Below, in pieces: positions 33,819 through 42,680 of a DNA stretch of 64,000 nt. Source of the stretch: Phormidium tenue FACHB-1052 (GTDB lineage: Bacteria > Cyanobacteriota > Cyanobacteriia > Phormidesmidales > Phormidesmidaceae); NCBI RefSeq assembly GCF_014696675.1, contig NZ_JACJQN010000001.1, forward strand, positions 248,001-312,000. The letters run 5' to 3'. The notes beneath the pieces are model-generated. The model searched no databases. It was not told the origin of the DNA and saw only the letters and a program-made list of their open reading frames with translations. Within the stretch, counting starts at the first letter, position 1. Every line of letters starts with the position of its first letter. A program made the position numbers and the translations under genes.

Positions 33819-35507
33819 ATGGCACGGTCAAAGCAACCTTCGGCTTCTCCGGTAATTGGCACCGTCAAGGGGCCGGGGGAAAACGGCAACCAGTACGTGT
33901 TCATTACTGCCGACAACCGTCAGGTGAAAATTGGTGAGTTTGTCTACTACACCGTCGATCTAGCGGATATCCCCAGAGCCCAAATCCTAGGCAAGATCTC
34001 CGATCGCCGCCTGATCGACCACCTGCCCGATCGCATCTTTGCCGACCCTGATATTGACCCTGAGGCGATCGCGGCCCTGGTCGGTTTCGCCCATCCCAAC
34101 CCTGAAATTTACGAAGTCACCGTTGATGTGGTGGGCCACTTCCACCCCGCCCTAGGCTTTATGAACCCTCGCATCGCCCCCGACCCGGGGGCTAAGGTTA
34201 CCCTAGCCGACGATGACAGCCTGCGCCAGATCATCAATAAAAAGCAGCGGGAAGAAATCGGCTCGGCTCACATCGGCTCCCTGCTGCTGCGCCCTGGCGA
34301 TCGGGTACCCGTAACCCTGGATGTGAAGGAACTGGTCAGTACCCACATGGCCATTTTGGCGGGCACCGGTTCCGGCAAATCCTACACGGCTGGGGTGCTG
34401 ATCGAGGAACTGCTCCGGCCTTACAATCGGGCAGCCGTGCTGATCTTTGACCCCCATGGCGAGTACGGCACCCTAACAGACATACTCGGGCATCCCAGCT
34501 TTGCTGCGGAGGATGGTTACAGCCCAGAGGTGAAAATCCTGACCCCGGATCAAATCCGCATTCGGATGTCGTCCCTCGATTACTACGACATTCTGACGTT
34601 GCTGCCAGATATGAGCGATCGCCAGCAGGCAATTCTCAACAAAGCCTTTAGCCTTTTAGGCAAACATAAGTTTAACAACCAACGTTGGGACGCGCAGGAT
34701 CTGATCGCCGCCTGTTATGAGTCAGATCGTACTACCGACGACGAAGGTAACGAAAAAACTGGATCCTCTGCACCAGCTTTAGAGTGGAAGCTCAGCAAGC
34801 TGGAGCGCTCAGAGTATTTCCATCGTATGGAGCACCTTGCTCCAAAAGATCTCTTTGCCCCTGGACAAGTCACAGTTCTCCAGATGAACGAAATCAGCCA
34901 GGAGGAGCAGCAGGTAATCTGTGCAGCGGTACTGCGTCAAAGTTATCAGGCTCGCATGAACACCGCTAAGGACAAAATCACTGCCGAAGACGAAAACTAC
35001 CTGCCCTACCCAGTCTTCATTGTGATCGAAGAGGCCCACCGATTTGCCCCCGCCAACGATCCTGCCCGCTGTAAACAGATTCTACGCACCATTCTCAGCG
35101 AGGGCCGCAAGTTTGGCATGGGGGTAGGGCTGATTACCCAACGCCCTGGCAAGCTTGACTCTGACGTGCTGAGTCAGTGCATGAGCCAGTTCCTCATGCG
35201 CATCGTCAACCCAGTGGATCAAGATAGCCTCAAGTATGGAGTCGAAGCCGCTGGGCGCGACTTGCTCAAAGAGCTGCCTTCGCTCACCAAAGGTCAGGTG
35301 ATTGTCTCTGGAGCCTGCGTCAACACGCCAGTACTTTGCCAGGTGCGCAAGCGGTTGACCAAGCATGGCGGCGAAACGATGAATGCCCCAGAGGCCTGGC
35401 TCAGCCACTTTCAAGGCCATCGTCAGCAGGCCCGTCAGCTAGAAAAAGCTGCTCCTGCAAGCGTTGGCAAAAAGGCTGAAACCTTCAGCGGTGTGAGTAT
35501 CGAATAG
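33819..35507 (+). CDS. HerA-like ATPase / DNA translocase (DUF87)
   Basis: FtsK/HerA-superfamily ATPase of 562 aa. An N-terminal HAS-barrel-like beta domain (VIGTVKGPGENGNQYVFITA and onward) is followed by the ATPase core. Walker A is AGTGSGKSYTAGVLIEEL, then LIFDPHGEYGTL. Walker B is VFIVIEEAHRFAPAND, followed by an arginine-containing SEGRKFGMGVGLITQRPGKL motif. Archaeal HerA works with the nuclease NurA in DNA end resection; bacterial relatives also occur in defence or conjugation modules. No NurA-like gene is next to it: smpB lies convergent downstream and a kinase divergent upstream. The cellular role is therefore open. Confidence 0.88.
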   Translation: MARSKQPSASPVIGTVKGPGENGNQYVFITADNRQVKIGEFVYYTVDLADIPRAQILGKISDRRLIDHLPDRIFADPDIDPEAIAALVGFAHPNPEIYEVTVDVVGHFHPALGFMNPRIAPDPGAKVTLADDDSLRQIINKKQREEIGSAHIGSLLLRPGDRVPVTLDVKELVSTHMAILAGTGSGKSYTAGVLIEELLRPYNRAAVLIFDPHGEYGTLTDILGHPSFAAEDGYSPEVKILTPDQIRIRMSSLDYYDILTLLPDMSDRQQAILNKAFSLLGKHKFNNQRWDAQDLIAACYESDRTTDDEGNEKTGSSAPALEWKLSKLERSEYFHRMEHLAPKDLFAPGQVTVLQMNEISQEEQQVICAAVLRQSYQARMNTAKDKITAEDENYLPYPVFIVIEEAHRFAPANDPARCKQILRTILSEGRKFGMGVGLITQRPGKLDSDVLSQCMSQFLMRIVNPVDQDSLKYGVEAAGRDLLKELPSLTKGQVIVSGACVNTPVLCQVRKRLTKHGGETMNAPEAWLSHFQGHRQQARQLEKAAPASVGKKAETFSGVSIE

Positions 35508-35517
35508 ACCTTAGTCA

Positions 35518-35555
35518 GCAACCTAGGCGTTAAGCAAAGGAAAGGCTTAGGTTGC
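35518..35555. terminator. Hairpin between convergent herA-like and smpB genes
   Basis: GCAACCTA (35518-35525) pairs with TAGGTTGC (35548-35555) around a 22-nt loop. It fills the 56-bp gap between the two stop codons. No T-run is present, so the terminator call is tentative. Confidence 0.4.
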
Positions 35556-35563
35556 GACCTGAA

Positions 35564-36034
35564 TTAATCCCGTCCGCTGAGGGCGCGGGCAGTTTCGCGG
35601 GATTCTTGCTTACGCTTAAGGCTTTCACGCTTGTCGTGGAGTTTCTTCCCCTTGGCTAGGGCGATCGTGGCTTTCACCCAGCCCCGCTGAAGATAGAGCT
35701 TAAGCGGCACCAGGGTAAGCCCCTTTTGCTCGACTTTGCCAATCAGCTTACGGATTTCATCGCGGTGCAGCAGCAGTTTGCGGGTGCGCTTGGCCTCATG
35801 GTTGTAGGCCTTATTAGTCATAGTGTGGGGCGAAATATGTACGTTGTGCAGCCACAGTTCCCCGTCTTTGATAAGAGCGTAGCCGTCGCGCAGGTTGACC
35901 TTACCCTGGCGAATTGACTTGACCTCTGAACCCATTAGCTCTAGACCGGCTTCGTAGGTTTCAAGAATTTCGTACTCATGACGGGCCTGGCGGTTGTCAC
36001 TGACAATTTTGTATCCATCACTTGAATCGGCCAC
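35564..36034 (-). CDS. smpB: SsrA-binding protein SmpB
   Basis: Essential partner of tmRNA in trans-translation, which rescues stalled ribosomes. The 156-aa protein has the complete OB-like core: [39 protein letters not shown] and [20 protein letters not shown]. The basic C-terminal tail ([20 protein letters not shown]) inserts into the mRNA channel. The start is GTG 36034, supported by a strong AGGAGG seven nt upstream. It lies 11 bp downstream of the YciI-like gene on the same strand, so the two may share a transcript. The tmRNA gene is not in the window. Confidence 0.96.
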   Translation of the reverse strand: MADSSDGYKIVSDNRQARHEYEILETYEAGLELMGSEVKSIRQGKVNLRDGYALIKDGELWLHNVHISPHTMTNKAYNHEAKRTRKLLLHRDEIRKLIGKVEQKGLTLVPLKLYLQRGWVKATIALAKGKKLHDKRESLKRKQESRETARALSGRD

Positions 36035-36045
36035 CGTGTGTCCTC

Positions 36046-36312
36046 CTATTCAACCACCACCCGCCATTCATGCAGTTCATACTCGACACAGTGATGCTGA
36101 ATCAGCGGGTCGGCTGCCACGATGACGCGGGCTTCATCGATAGAATTGGCCCGGAATAATAGCATACCACCCCCATATTCGGCCCAGTAGCCGCTCTTGG
36201 CAGCATGGCCTTGGGCAATGAGGTCTTTAACATAGGCCACATGGGCCGGTACATGTTGGTCAAAGATGGCTTTGTTAACAACACCTTTTTCGATTTTAAC
36301 GAACCAGGGCAT
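36046..36312 (-). CDS. YciI-family protein
   Basis: Small 88-aa protein with the YciI fold (dimeric ferredoxin-like alpha/beta). It starts [20 protein letters not shown], followed by [20 protein letters not shown] with the conserved Gly/His region. It ends with the [20 protein letters not shown] segment typical of the family. The family has been proposed to contain muconolactone-isomerase-like or hydrolytic enzymes with a conserved His/Asp, but function is largely unknown. It is placed between the GT2 and smpB on the same strand with short gaps (25 and 11 bp), suggesting an operon of unrelated functions. Confidence 0.85.
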   Translation of the reverse strand: MPWFVKIEKGVVNKAIFDQHVPAHVAYVKDLIAQGHAAKSGYWAEYGGGMLLFRANSIDEARVIVAADPLIQHHCVEYELHEWRVVVE

Positions 36313-36337
36313 AGCAGAAATTTGTCTTATAGCTGAC

Positions 36338-37774
36338 CTAGGGTAGATCGACTTGAAGATCGTCTTCGCTACCCAGGTGGATAGTTTTCACCCAGCGCAG
36401 TCGCTTGGGTCGCACCGACAGGCGCATTGCCATAGTAGCGATAACTAGTAGCCAGTGCAGCATGTACAGGTTACCCCACAGGGTTTGTAAACCACTTACC
36501 CAGATGGGCTGCTGCCGAATCCGCCGCAAACCACAAAACATACCCACCATAGAAAGCGTCAGCGCCAGGCTGGATACGGGTAAAAACAGCGGCAGACGGT
36601 GGCGCAGCATGGCCATGGCGAAGTCGGGTAGAGCCACCGTGGGCAGGCCGTACTGAATCATCCAGAAAGCGGCCATATCAAAGGTCTTGGTCGGAGGCAA
36701 GCGGTGCTGGGCAATGAGTCGCCAGTAGTCGAGGTAGCGCTGGTAGCCTCCTTCGGCCCAGCGATTGCGCTGGTGCCACAGGGCCAGGGGTCGCTCAACT
36801 CCCTCTTCGCCCACGGCAGGGTGCAGCAAAAACTGAATCTCCCAGCCGCTAAAGTGCAGGCGCAGGGTGAGATCGAGGTCATCGGTAATGGTTTCTTCGT
36901 TCCAGCCGCCGCACTGGGCTAGGGCGACCCGCCGCACAAACTGGCCGTTGCCCCGCAGTTCGCCAATGCCGCCAAGGCTGATGCGCTGCTGCTGAAAGTA
37001 GCTATCGAGGGCCATCTCAGCCTGCTGACCACGGGTCCAAAGATTTTTGGCTCGGTTGACCACCGCTTTTTGCAGTTGCACAGCGCCAACCTCAGCTTGG
37101 TCGAACAGGGGCACCAGGTGGCGCAACAGATCTTTGGGCACACGGGCATCGGCATCAAATACGCCAATGATGTCCCCTTTGGTATTGGGCCATACCTGGT
37201 TCAGCGCCCCTGACTTACCCCCGCTAGCCCCAGCGGGCCGACGCAACACCCGCAGTTGAGGATAACGGGTAGTGAGGTTTTGCAGCCGCTGATGGGTGCC
37301 ATCGGTGCTGTTATCGTCAATAATCCAGACTTCGTATCGGCAGGCGGGGTAGTCTAGCTGGCAGAGGGCTGCAACTAAAGGTTCTATGACGGTTTCTTCG
37401 TTTTTAGCGGCCACCAGGAGCGAGATGTAGGGCCAAGTGTCCCAGGGAGAGCCGACAATGACCGAAGACTGACTTTCGGCGATCGCATCATTAATCTGAG
37501 GTTCTTGGGTGGTCGAGGGTAGCGGCGGCGACGGCAGCAGAGGTCGGCCCAACACAATTCGCAGAGCGTGAGTGGTGAGGATGGCCGTTAACCCCAGCAC
37601 GACCCAACTGCCCCAAGAGACTAGGTGCAGCACAACGGTAAGACCCCAAAGCACAGTTAAGGTCAAGGCCGCCTTGGAGCGGCGACCGGCAAATCCCGGA
37701 AAATCTTCGATTTCTAACTCTTTTAGCGGAGTGTGGAAGCGCCTAGGAGAAAAGCGTCCGGGAAAATCAACCAT
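36338..37774 (-). CDS. Membrane glycosyltransferase, family 2 (processive type)
   Basis: GT-A fold polymerase-like transferase of 478 aa from the ATG at 37774 (MVDFPGRFSPRRFHTPL). Two N-terminal hydrophobic helices are followed by the catalytic domain. This has WIIDDNSTDGTHQRLQNL, the DXD-type GVFDADARVPKDLL, the acceptor-site ITDDLDLTLRLHFSGW and the processivity motif HQRNRWAEGGYQRYL (a Q-x-x-R-W pattern). Three to four C-terminal membrane helices follow. The layout matches cellulose synthase/hyaluronan synthase-like enzymes and cyanobacterial GT2 proteins making exopolysaccharide or glycolipid. The product is unknown. A longer in-frame start at 37834 is unlikely. Confidence 0.9.
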   Translation of the reverse strand: MVDFPGRFSPRRFHTPLKELEIEDFPGFAGRRSKAALTLTVLWGLTVVLHLVSWGSWVVLGLTAILTTHALRIVLGRPLLPSPPLPSTTQEPQINDAIAESQSSVIVGSPWDTWPYISLLVAAKNEETVIEPLVAALCQLDYPACRYEVWIIDDNSTDGTHQRLQNLTTRYPQLRVLRRPAGASGGKSGALNQVWPNTKGDIIGVFDADARVPKDLLRHLVPLFDQAEVGAVQLQKAVVNRAKNLWTRGQQAEMALDSYFQQQRISLGGIGELRGNGQFVRRVALAQCGGWNEETITDDLDLTLRLHFSGWEIQFLLHPAVGEEGVERPLALWHQRNRWAEGGYQRYLDYWRLIAQHRLPPTKTFDMAAFWMIQYGLPTVALPDFAMAMLRHRLPLFLPVSSLALTLSMVGMFCGLRRIRQQPIWVSGLQTLWGNLYMLHWLLVIATMAMRLSVRPKRLRWVKTIHLGSEDDLQVDLP

Positions 37775-38043
37775 GAACTCAGGTGGGGAGCACAACAAAA
37801 ACGACGATGGCCAGACCATGACCCAGATCAGCACCTCATGCCAGCATGGCTTCGGCCTAGGTCTATCATCCTCGATTTTGCGGAAAATTTTAGTGATACC
37901 CCCAATACCATCCTGGGGAATGCTAGCTCTAAGGTCGCGTCATCATCGGCAACCCGGCGAGGTTGGTATCCAGTATCCTAAGCATCTAACCCCGATGACC
38001 GTCCGAAGATTCGTTTGTTGACACTTGACCTAAGGCCAGACCC

Positions 38044-38424
38044 ATGAGTTTGACGTTTGAGGCAATTCAGCCCGCAGGCAAGCAGGATATCAGCGTTTAC
38101 ATGCCCTACTACCAGGGCAATAAGCGAAACGCGCTGCCTTACGCCATTTCTCTTTATAAGCAGGGCAATCTGGAGGGAGAGCGGCAAATTGAGGGCAGCG
38201 ATAGTATTGCCTTTATAGCCACCTGGAATGTGTCTGTACTACCGGCAGACTTGACCCGTTGTCGCATGCAGTTTGAGGGTGACAACGATCTCAGCTACGA
38301 GATTACGATGGCGACCTTTGAGTTTGTAGATTTTTTGTTTGACGTGATTGTGGCGCTGCGCCAGAAGCGCCCGGCAGACTTTTCCCAGGGGTTTTATCGC
38401 AAACTGTTGCGCTTGGATGAGTAG
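38044..38424 (+). CDS. ebsA: Probable type IV pilus biogenesis protein EbsA
   Basis: A 126-aa protein that I recognise, with moderate confidence, as EbsA, a cyanobacterial factor first linked to biofilm self-suppression and needed for type IV pilus assembly. Family-like features are VYMPYYQGNKRNALPYAISL, then GERQIEGSDSIAFIATWNVS, VLPADLTRCRMQFEGDND and the C-terminal FVDFLFDVIVAL. It has no signal peptide or clear membrane helix, so it should act in the cytoplasm beside the pilus ATPases. No other pilus genes are adjacent. If the name is wrong, it is still a conserved cyanobacterial small protein. Confidence 0.65.
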   Translation: MSLTFEAIQPAGKQDISVYMPYYQGNKRNALPYAISLYKQGNLEGERQIEGSDSIAFIATWNVSVLPADLTRCRMQFEGDNDLSYEITMATFEFVDFLFDVIVALRQKRPADFSQGFYRKLLRLDE

Positions 38425-38610
38425 GTCAACCGCAAGGCCAGTCAGACTCTAAGTGCGGTTGAGCGGAGGGGTTGTGAGATGCCTGACGCTGACATCCGTA
38501 ATAAGGTGGCAGAATGGGAGAGGTGCTGTGCCCTCAGACGTGTTTGACCGAATTGCTTTGTAGCGTCGAGGTCAGGGAACAGCGCATTACCCCCATGGAG
38601 GACTTGTGGC

Positions 38611-39693
38611 GTGCCCAGTTCAGCGAAGCGTTTGGTGATTGGTTCAACCGAGTCGTATAGCGGCAAATCGGCAATTTTACTGGGTGTGGGGCTCCAGCTT
38701 CAGGGATTGGGCGTGGACATTGGGTTTGGGAAACCCATGGGCAACTCGGTCAACGGAGATGGGAAAGACCCAGACTTAGACTTTATTGTCAATACGCTTA
38801 AGTTGCCAGCGGCGCGATTTTACCCACCAGCGATCTCGTTGACCGAAGCTACGGTGGCCGATCGCCTAGTGCTTGACGAGCAGTCTCCAGCCAGCTACAG
38901 CTTGCTGCAGTACGCCGAACAGCGGGGCGAAGATTTATTGCTGCTTGAAGGGCCTGGCAATCTAACTGAGGGGACGCTGCTGAACTTGTCTGTAGCCCAC
39001 ATTGCTGCCGATATTGACGCGGCGGTGGTGCTGGTAACACGCTATGATTCGCTGCTGCTGGTCGATCGCCTATTAGCTGCCAAGGCTCAACTAGGAGCAC
39101 GCCTGATTGGGGTGATTATCAACGATGTACCGAAGGATGCGGCTGAGGCCTGTGCTGAGTTAGCCCGTCCTTTCTTGGAGAACCAGGGCATTCCGGTGCT
39201 GGCGGTGCTGCCGCGATCGCCCATCATGCGCAGCATCACCGTGCGCGAAATTGTCGCTCGGCTCGATGCTGAGGTGCTGTGCTGCTCCAACCGCCTTGAC
39301 CTAATGGTGGAAACCCTCACGATTGGGGCTATGAACGTGAACTCGGCCCTGCGGTACTTCCGCAAAGCCACCAACATGGCCGTGGTGACGGGGGGCGATC
39401 GCACCGATATCCAGTTTGCGGCGCTAGAAACCTCCACCCAATGTTTGGTGCTAACGGGTCAAATTCCTCCTTCCCCAGAAATTTTAGAGCGAGCTTCGGA
39501 TTTGGAAGTACCGATTGTCTCCGTTGACTCTGACACCCTGTCTACCGTGGAGCGCATTGACGAGCTGTTTGGTCAGGTGCGCCTACACGAGCCCATCAAG
39601 GTACAGTGCATTCAAGAGTTAGTAGCTGACCACTTTGACCTAGACCGTCTGCTGCACTTGCTCGATCTCAAACTGCCGGTTTCGGCCACCTGA
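38611..39693 (+). CDS. Phosphotransacetylase-like protein with BioD-type ATPase and DRTGG domains
   Basis: A 360-aa two-domain protein. The N-terminal half is a dethiobiotin-synthetase-like P-loop NTPase: VIGSTESYSGKSAILLGVGL contains the Walker A, and LLLEGPGNLTEGTLL, VVLVTRYDSLLLVDRLLAAK and GVIINDVPKDA follow. The C-terminal half is a DRTGG domain (VTGGDRTDIQFAALETSTQC, LVLTGQIPPSPEILERASDL). These domains make up the N-terminal part of long Pta phosphotransacetylases, but the acetyltransferase domain is missing. It is probably regulatory. The start is GTG 38611 with GGAGG nine nt upstream. No acetate genes are nearby. Confidence 0.87.
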   Translation: MPSSAKRLVIGSTESYSGKSAILLGVGLQLQGLGVDIGFGKPMGNSVNGDGKDPDLDFIVNTLKLPAARFYPPAISLTEATVADRLVLDEQSPASYSLLQYAEQRGEDLLLLEGPGNLTEGTLLNLSVAHIAADIDAAVVLVTRYDSLLLVDRLLAAKAQLGARLIGVIINDVPKDAAEACAELARPFLENQGIPVLAVLPRSPIMRSITVREIVARLDAEVLCCSNRLDLMVETLTIGAMNVNSALRYFRKATNMAVVTGGDRTDIQFAALETSTQCLVLTGQIPPSPEILERASDLEVPIVSVDSDTLSTVERIDELFGQVRLHEPIKVQCIQELVADHFDLDRLLHLLDLKLPVSAT

Positions 39694-39716
39694 GGTCTGC
39701 TGACCTTAGGGACAGA

Positions 39717-39747
39717 TTGTAGCCAGACCCATTTGGTCTGATACAAT
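39717..39747 (+). promoter_or_regulatory. Possible sigma70-type promoter for the 39792 gene
   Basis: TTGTAG (39717-39722) and TACAAT (39742-39747) are separated by 19 bp, a little longer than ideal. The -10 is good. The predicted start of transcription near 39754 would give a short leader. Confidence 0.45.
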
Positions 39748-39791
39748 GAAGCGCGTTATTCTCGCATTCGGTGCAGCCTTTGAGTCAGTCC

Positions 39792-40295
39792 ATGGAAGCG
39801 TCGCTCGAATCCGCTAAAGTCGACACGTTTTTACAGGAACTTGCGGCTATTCAACAGTCAGGTTCCAAGCGGGTGGCCATTTTGGGGTCGCGCCATGTGC
39901 CGATTACCCACCAGCAACTCATCGAGCTGATGACCTATGCGCTGGCCCTCGGGGGTAATCGCATCATCACCTCTGGGGCGACTGGCACCAACTCCGCCGC
40001 CATTAAGGGGGCCATGCAAGCCGACCCTAACCTGCTGACCGTAATTTTGCCCCAGAGCCTGGAACGCCAGCCTCGCGAGTCACGCGATCAGTTAGAGCAG
40101 GTCATGCACCTGGTCGAAAACCCAGCCAACGATGCCATGGCTTTGGCCGAGGCAAGCGCGCTGTGCAACCAGGAGATTATTTCTCGCTGTCAACAGCTGG
40201 TTTGCTTTGCCTTTCATGACAGCCATACCCTGCTGAAAACCTGTCAGGATGCAGAAGACCAGCGCAAGATTGTGACATTGTTCTACTTCGACTAG
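39792..40295 (+). CDS. SLOG/Rossmann-type nucleotide-binding protein (DprA-like)
   Basis: A small protein of 167 aa from ATG 39792 (or 174 from GTG 39771) with a DprA/LOG-like Rossmann fold. The first strand and loop are RVAILGSRHVPITHQQLIEL, followed by NRIITSGATGTNSAAIKGAM, the glycine-rich nucleotide loop of the SLOG superfamily. The end reads QQLVCFAFHDSHTLLKTCQD. DprA proteins load RecA on incoming DNA, but this one is shorter and lacks the usual N- and C-terminal extensions. A different nucleotide-sensing role is equally likely. No partner gene is obvious. Confidence 0.75.
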   Translation: MEASLESAKVDTFLQELAAIQQSGSKRVAILGSRHVPITHQQLIELMTYALALGGNRIITSGATGTNSAAIKGAMQADPNLLTVILPQSLERQPRESRDQLEQVMHLVENPANDAMALAEASALCNQEIISRCQQLVCFAFHDSHTLLKTCQDAEDQRKIVTLFYFD

Positions 40296-40407
40296 CGATG
40301 CTTGGGAAGTGGAAGTTGATGGGTTCAGAGCATTCCAGCGTTCTCACTTGCCAACCCGCTAATGTCTCATGTGTTCCCCACAGCAAAAAATTAGCGAGGA
40401 GTAATTT

Positions 40408-40824
40408 ATGGCATCTTTGATCGCTATGCCAGGTTTTTTGCTGGTTAGTATTGGGCTGGCGGCGTTGCTGGTTTATCTGCCCTTCTTTGTGGTGGGCTAC
40501 GGACGGTTTGCGGTGGGCTATGACCAGGCCGCCCCTCGGGCCATGCTGGCTAAATTGCCCCCCTACGCACAGCGGGCTACCTGGGCCCATGAAAATGCCT
40601 TTGAATCGATGATTTTGTTCGCCCCGGCGGCGCTGATGGCCTATGTCACCCAACAGCAGTCGGGACTGGCGTTGGGGGCTGCGATCGCCTACCTGACTGC
40701 CCGCACCCTGTACCCAGTGGCGTACATTTTGAATGTGCCAATTGGGCGATCGCTGATGTTTGGGGTCGCCAACCTGAGCACCTTCACCCTCTATGTCTTG
40801 AGCTGTCGGTCGGCCTTGATGTAA
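40408..40824 (+). CDS. MAPEG-family membrane protein
   Basis: A 138-aa integral membrane protein with four hydrophobic helices, matching the MAPEG family (membrane-associated eicosanoid/glutathione metabolism proteins). Family features are the conserved [20 protein letters not shown] after the first loop and the [19 protein letters not shown] stretch between the last helices. Bacterial members are of uncertain function; some have glutathione transferase or peroxidase activity. ATG 40408 has GAGGAG about eight nt upstream. The YajQ gene begins 31 bp after its stop, so both may be co-transcribed. Confidence 0.88.
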   Translation: MASLIAMPGFLLVSIGLAALLVYLPFFVVGYGRFAVGYDQAAPRAMLAKLPPYAQRATWAHENAFESMILFAPAALMAYVTQQQSGLALGAAIAYLTARTLYPVAYILNVPIGRSLMFGVANLSTFTLYVLSCRSALM

Positions 40825-40855
40825 TCTGTTGGTACGCAGATACTCAACGGTACCT

Positions 40856-41347
40856 ATGGCTTCTAGCTTTTCCTTTGATATCGTCAGCGATTTCGATCGC
40901 CAGGAACTGGTCAACGCCCTCGACCAGACCCGGCGGGATGTAATTAGCCGTTACGACCTGAAAGACACCAAGACCACCATTGACCTGGCAGACAACACCA
41001 TCACCATTGAAACTGCCAGTGACATGACCCTAGACGCGGTCAAAGATTTGTTGTATCAGAAAGCAGCCAAGCGCAATCTTTCCCTCAAGATCTTTGAGTT
41101 TGGTGATGTGGAAGCGGCCAGCGGCACCCGCGTACGCCAGACCATCACCCTGAAAAAGGGCATTGAGCAGGAGATGGGTAAACAAATCACCAAGCTGATC
41201 CGCGACAACCTCAAAAAGGTAACCGCTGCAATTCAAGGGGATGCGGTGCGGGTGACCGGCAAGTCTAAGGATGACCTGCAACAGGCGATGCAGCTAGTGA
41301 AGCAGGAAGACTGGCCCGTGGCGGTGCAGTTTACCAACTATCGGTAG
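40856..41347 (+). CDS. YajQ-family nucleotide-binding protein
   Basis: A 163-aa protein of the YajQ family, which has two ferredoxin-like (RNP-type) half domains and in some bacteria binds cyclic di-GMP or tRNA/GTP. The N-terminal [40 protein letters not shown] and C-terminal [20 protein letters not shown] plus QFTNYR are diagnostic. The start is ATG 40856; the reading frame extends 9 codons upstream in non-family sequence. It follows the MAPEG gene by 31 bp and precedes yraN-like DNA. The cyclic di-GMP function in cyanobacteria is inferred only. Confidence 0.93.
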   Translation: MASSFSFDIVSDFDRQELVNALDQTRRDVISRYDLKDTKTTIDLADNTITIETASDMTLDAVKDLLYQKAAKRNLSLKIFEFGDVEAASGTRVRQTITLKKGIEQEMGKQITKLIRDNLKKVTAAIQGDAVRVTGKSKDDLQQAMQLVKQEDWPVAVQFTNYR

Positions 41348-41419
41348 AAACCATGGGTAGGGCGATCGCCCCTCACCCCTTGGGCACGCTAAAGAATGCT
41401 GCCCTGGGAAAATCCTGCC

Positions 41420-41872
41420 ATGACCGCCGAACTCAGCAAAACCGAACTGGGCACCTTAGGGGAAACTCTAGCGGCCAACTGGCTGGCGACCCAGGGATGG
41501 CGACAGTGCGATCGCCAGTGGCACTGCCGCTGGGGCGAGCTGGATCTGGTGATGGCCCAAGGAGCCGCTAACGCCTGCGGTCAGCTTGCCTTTGTCGAAG
41601 TCAAAACTCGCAGCCAGGGCAACTGGGATGCCTATGGCCTCATAGCCATTACCCGCAGCAAGCAGGCCAAACTGTGGAAAGCGGCCCAGCTCTACCTGCT
41701 CAAGCATCCCCAGTGGGCAGAAGCCACCTGCCGCTTTGACGTGGCCCTAGTGGCATGCCGCAGTGGTCAGCAACCGCCAACCAACCCAGCCAAGCACCTG
41801 CCTGTAGATGATGCCCGCTATCTGGTGCTACAAGACTATATCGAAAATGCGTTTGACGGAACCGATCGCTGA
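41420..41872 (+). CDS. YraN/UPF0102 family protein (nuclease-like fold)
   Basis: A 150-aa member of the UPF0102 family, which has a PD-(D/E)XK-type endonuclease fold related to archaeal Hjc-like resolvases but no settled function. Visible features are LGETLAANWLATQGWRQCDR, the acid in HCRWGELDLVM and the E-x-K in QLAFVEVKTRSQ, followed by SKQAKLWKAAQLYLLKHPQW and CRFDVALV. These residues would form the metal site. ATG 41420 gives the usual N-terminus; an upstream frame to 41396 is unsupported. It lies downstream of the YajQ gene by 72 bp. Confidence 0.9.
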   Translation: MTAELSKTELGTLGETLAANWLATQGWRQCDRQWHCRWGELDLVMAQGAANACGQLAFVEVKTRSQGNWDAYGLIAITRSKQAKLWKAAQLYLLKHPQWAEATCRFDVALVACRSGQQPPTNPAKHLPVDDARYLVLQDYIENAFDGTDR

Positions 41873-42054
41873 GAACCGCAGGGTTAAACAACTGCGGCCT
41901 CAACCAAGGCAATTCTTAATTAAATAATAACGCCCTGTTGGCAGCATTCAGGCATTCATAGTCTAAGCTGCTATGTAGAGGTATAGTCGTTGTCCTGCCT
42001 CTATCCCTAGCGTCTGCATCCAGCCAGTGGGCTAGAGCAGGTCGCCTACCATAC

Positions 42055-42080
42055 TTCCCAGTTCGCTGTTTCTCTGGGAA
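42055..42080 (+). promoter_or_regulatory. Hairpin overlapping the ribosome binding site of the 42087 gene
   Basis: TTCCCAG (42055-42061) is perfectly complementary to CTGGGAA (42074-42080), with a 12-nt loop, and the stem ends 6 nt before the ATG. GGGA within the right arm is the only Shine-Dalgarno-like sequence, so the hairpin could block translation. Upstream, TAGAGG (41976-41981) and CCTCTA (41998-42003) form another small dyad. Confidence 0.55.
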
Positions 42081-42086
42081 TGCCCT

Positions 42087-42656
42087 ATGACCAAGTTTGC
42101 AATTTATGTCTGCCCGACCGGAAGCCTAGCCGAGCAGATCAAGCGGTTCTTAGCGGAGCACAGAGAGACAGCAGCACCCCTTCAGCAAGGCCCAGATGCC
42201 TGTTGCTTGCTAATCGAAGGCTTTGAAGAACAATCTGGCGCGGCCCCGATCTATACCCGGAGCCTCGATCGCGCCTACAACCGCGGCCTCAAAGCGCGCC
42301 CGACTCCGGTCGTGACCCTAGAGGGCCTGGTGGCTAAACCCGACTGGAGTGGTCTGGCGATTACTTCTCCCTGGCTGAAGCAGGTGATGGTAAATTTTGC
42401 CTGCACCGTGAAGTCGCCCACCCGCAAAATGCCGCTCCGCATTCAGGACGAGCTGGGTCTACCCCTGGCCTATGGTCCTAACCGCAAAGACAATAAGGCC
42501 ATAGTCACCCAGGCGAAAGCAGCCATTGACTGGAAAACTCCCACCCAGTGGGAAATGCGGTTTTATCAGCAGTTGACCAATCAAAGCTGGAAATGCCACA
42601 GCAGTTGGGATTTAGGTGAAGGCCAGCCTGCGGTCTTAGAGGCCTCGGTAAACTAG
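42087..42656 (+). CDS. Conserved hypothetical protein
   Basis: A 189-aa soluble protein I do not recognise by name. The N-terminus MTKFAIYVCPTGSLAEQIKR looks like a small alpha/beta 2H-phosphoesterase-like fold start. The centre contains the conserved-looking PIYTRSLDRAYNRGLKARPT and WLKQVMVNFACTVKSPTRKM, and the end reads WKCHSSWDLGEGQP. Codon usage is that of the neighbours and there is no signal peptide or membrane segment. A hairpin covers its ribosome binding site. The next gene starts 24 bp after its stop, so it may head a small operon with the RibD-type reductase and the acyltransferase-like gene. Confidence 0.7.
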   Translation: MTKFAIYVCPTGSLAEQIKRFLAEHRETAAPLQQGPDACCLLIEGFEEQSGAAPIYTRSLDRAYNRGLKARPTPVVTLEGLVAKPDWSGLAITSPWLKQVMVNFACTVKSPTRKMPLRIQDELGLPLAYGPNRKDNKAIVTQAKAAIDWKTPTQWEMRFYQQLTNQSWKCHSSWDLGEGQPAVLEASVN

Positions 42657-42680
42657 AGGTACGCTTCCTAGCCCTGACCC

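Noticed and set aside
33819-36034. HerA-like gene as part of a defence island
   Set aside because: Its neighbours are smpB, a YciI protein and an orphan kinase, none of which belongs to known HerA-based defence modules.
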